A program made the position numbers and the translations under genes. DNA of 64,000 bases, taken from contig NZ_CP141058.1 in the NCBI RefSeq assembly GCF_034661175.1, positions 1,922,001 through 1,986,000 on the forward strand, in the 5' to 3' direction. Positions 62,572 through 64,000 of this stretch are shown piece by piece. Source of the stretch: Nocardioides renjunii (GTDB lineage Bacteria; Actinomycetota; Actinomycetes; Propionibacteriales; Nocardioidaceae). Position 1 is the stretch's first letter; each line of letters starts with the position of its first letter. Under the pieces are notes generated by a model. The model saw only the letters and a list, made by a program, of their open reading frames with translations, ran no database searches and was not told the origin of the DNA.

Positions 62572-63373
62572 TCCGGCCGCCGGACTCCGGGACCATCGAG
62601 ACGGCGAACACCGTCTTGCCACCCATGAGCCGGTGCCGGGCGAGGGTCCGGATCGGCTCCTTGGCCGTGGTGAGGGTGTCCGCGTCGATCGTCGTCATCA
62701 CGCACCGGCTCGTCGGCTTGGCGACCCGGAACCGCACGCCACCGACGGTCACCGCCTCCCACTGGTCCTCCGCGAACGGCTCGTCCCCGTCGACGACCAG
62801 GTTGGCGCGGAACCGTTCGACCGGCAGCGGCTCCGGCGGCTCCTCACCGGCCTCGAGCGCTCGCTGGAGGATCCAGTCGTTCAGCCGACGCAACGAGGCC
62901 AGGGAGGCGATGGTGACGGGGAAGGCGTCGGCGAAGGCGGTGTGGTCGCCCTCGGCCGAGAAGCCCGGCTGGAGCCGGCGCTCGGCCGGGTCGTGACACC
63001 AGACGAGGCGCAGGGCCGAGCGGCCGAGGGCCTCCGCGAGCCAGCCGTCCGCCTCCGGGGCCGGGACGGCGTGCAGGTCCAGGGAGAACAGGCGTACGCC
63101 GACCGGCGGGCCGTCGGGCACGTCGAGGTCCAGGTCCGCCAGGCCGGGGGCGCGCAGCCGCAGGGCGCCGGTCACGGACGGGTCGGTGGCGGGCGTGTCG
63201 GCGACGACGTGGAGCGTCGCGTGGGCCTCCCGCGCGGAGACCAGCCGCCCGTCGGCGTCGACGAGCATCCAGGAGCGGTCGTCCTCGAGCCCGCGCGCCA
63301 GCACGGTGGCCGACGGGACGGGGCGGACGGCCCCGGACTTCAGCGGGTGGACGTTGAGCTGGACCAGGCGCAC
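62510..63373 (-). CDS. MOSC domain-containing protein
   Basis: A 287-residue protein with an N-terminal MOSC_N beta-barrel (MRLVQLNVHPLKSG, LARGLEDDRSWMLVDADG) and a C-terminal MOSC domain (ERFRANLVVDGDEPFAEDQW, KPTSRCVMTTID with the conserved Cys). The family includes mARC-type molybdenum enzymes and sulfur carriers. It resembles YcbX and mARC. GTG 63373 is the start. Its 3' end overlaps the rhodanese gene by 62 bp; the proximity of a sulfurtransferase to a MOSC protein might be functional. Confidence 0.9.
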   Translation of the reverse strand: MRLVQLNVHPLKSGAVRPVPSATVLARGLEDDRSWMLVDADGRLVSAREAHATLHVVADTPATDPSVTGALRLRAPGLADLDLDVPDGPPVGVRLFSLDLHAVPAPEADGWLAEALGRSALRLVWCHDPAERRLQPGFSAEGDHTAFADAFPVTIASLASLRRLNDWILQRALEAGEEPPEPLPVERFRANLVVDGDEPFAEDQWEAVTVGGVRFRVAKPTSRCVMTTIDADTLTTAKEPIRTLARHRLMGGKTVFAVSMVPESGGRISVGDEVRADVLSRPVAAGR

Positions 63374-63418
63374 GGCGTCAGCCGGCCGGCGGGGGAGCGG
63401 CGCTGACCCGCGAGGCGC

Positions 63419-64000
63419 TCATCCGCGCTCGCTCGGGCCGCCGAACATGATCTCGTCCCAGCTCGGCACGGAGGCGCGGCCCCGCTTGCGGGCCGGCTTG
63501 GCGCGCGGCTCGTCGCGCGTGTCGGCGGCGGGCTGCTCGGGCTCGCGCCCGGGGCGGTCGTCCTCGGTCGACGCGGACCCGGCCGCGTCGGTCTGGTCGG
63601 TGCCGTCGAGGTAGGCCTCGACCGACTGCTCGGCGCCCAGCGACGGGTCGGAGATCTCGATCGTGGTCTCGTTGGCCGACTCGGCGGTCACCATCTCGAT
63701 CGCGTCGTCGCCGAGGGCGTCACCGCCCGCGCCGGCGCGACCGTCGGTCCCGGCGTCGCCGGCGAGCGGGTCGTCGCCGACGGCGCTGAGCCGGCGCTGC
63801 CGCGCTGCCGCGAGGTCGTCGGCGGCCGCCTGGGACGGGGCCGCGGGCGCGATGTCGCCGATCAGCCAGTGGGCGTCCTCGTCGTCGACGGTGACGAAGT
63901 TGCCGCGGGGGTCGTGGGAGAAGGTGGCGGTGCCGACGCGGCCCGCGACGTCGTAGAGGGCGGTCAGGGTCCAGCGACCGTCCTCGCGGCGCCAGGCGTC
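63419..64000 (-). CDS. sepH: septation protein SepH, C-terminal part
   Basis: The right edge cuts the gene; 193 residues up to the stop are visible. The segment DAWRREDGRWTL and FSHDPRGNFVTVDDEDAHWLIG matches the middle of SepH (DUF3071), and the C-terminus RASVPSWDEIMFGG is its conserved end. Between lies an acidic, Ala/Glu/Asp-rich spacer. SepH stimulates FtsZ assembly in actinobacteria. The N-terminal DUF3071 helix-turn-helix would lie beyond 64000. It follows on the same strand as the MOSC gene, with 45 bp between them. Confidence 0.85.
   Translation of the reverse strand, partial: DAWRREDGRWTLTALYDVAGRVGTATFSHDPRGNFVTVDDEDAHWLIGDIAPAAPSQAAADDLAAARQRRLSAVGDDPLAGDAGTDGRAGAGGDALGDDAIEMVTAESANETTIEISDPSLGAEQSVEAYLDGTDQTDAAGSASTEDDRPGREPEQPAADTRDEPRAKPARKRGRASVPSWDEIMFGGPSERG

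Overview
The window is 64 kb of very GC-rich chromosomal DNA with tightly packed genes, frequent GTG starts, ATGA/GTGA overlaps, and many start codons lying 6-7 bases after a -10-like hexamer. Gene content includes an HrdB-type primary sigma factor with an Ala/Lys-rich N-terminal region, an actinobacterial S1 protein, SepH, an LprG-like lipoprotein with its MFS partner, an AftD-like arabinofuranosyltransferase, DUF3068, DUF5998 and DUF4192 proteins, and a GNAT/acyl-CoA synthetase fusion. This points to a high-GC actinobacterium, most likely family Nocardioidaceae and probably Nocardioides; that assignment is inference from gene content. I see ordinary chromosomal housekeeping and envelope genes, with no prophage, insertion sequence, CRISPR array, tRNA or rRNA.

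Layout. Positions 1-9.8 kb: an envelope-glycan cluster (flippase-like membrane protein, GT2 glycosyltransferase, two methyltransferases, a 1407-residue AftD-like GT-C protein, an acyltransferase-3 protein, a DUF3068 protein). 9.8-15.2 kb: two secreted proteins with thrombospondin type-3 calcium-binding repeats, a methyltransferase and an APH-type phosphotransferase. 15.2-25.1 kb: rpsA, a patatin-like lipase, a GlxA-type regulator with a divergent 52-residue membrane peptide, an aspartate aminotransferase, an ABC exporter with divergent MarR regulator, coaE and a GH3 lipoprotein. 25.1-36.2 kb: a group 2 sigma factor, the 5-oxoprolinase genes pxpA and pxpBC (separated by a probable small RNA gene), dinB, DUF4192, a GCS2 ligase, a universal stress protein, a HhH-GPD protein and the primary sigma factor. 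36.2-44.5 kb: an SLC13 permease, a secreted SGNH hydrolase with TetR regulator, an M28 lipoprotein peptidase, a CapA-like lipoprotein, an EamA transporter, DUF456 and a small zinc-ribbon protein. 44.7-56.1 kb: parE, a GMC oxidoreductase/aldehyde dehydrogenase pair, carbonic anhydrase, the lprG-MFS operon, parC and a GIY-YIG nuclease bracketed by inverted repeats. 56.2-64 kb: a Pat-type acetyltransferase/acyl-CoA synthetase fusion, DUF5998, a phosphodiesterase, tdk, a rhodanese, a MOSC protein and the C-terminal part of sepH.

Cross-cutting signals. Three minus-strand promoters match GGGAAT-N18-GTTG exactly, the form used by SigR/SigH-type thiol-stress sigma factors; they precede the ABC exporter, the group 2 sigma factor and the zinc-ribbon gene, suggesting a small redox-stress regulon. 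More than twenty genes appear to be transcribed without a leader. Perfect hairpins mark many gene ends, two with the stop codon inside the loop. The least explained structures are the GIY-YIG gene with its inverted repeats, the hairpin-rich spacer after the phosphodiesterase gene, the candidate small RNA between pxpA and pxpB, and a 32-base motif repeated in two intergenic regions.
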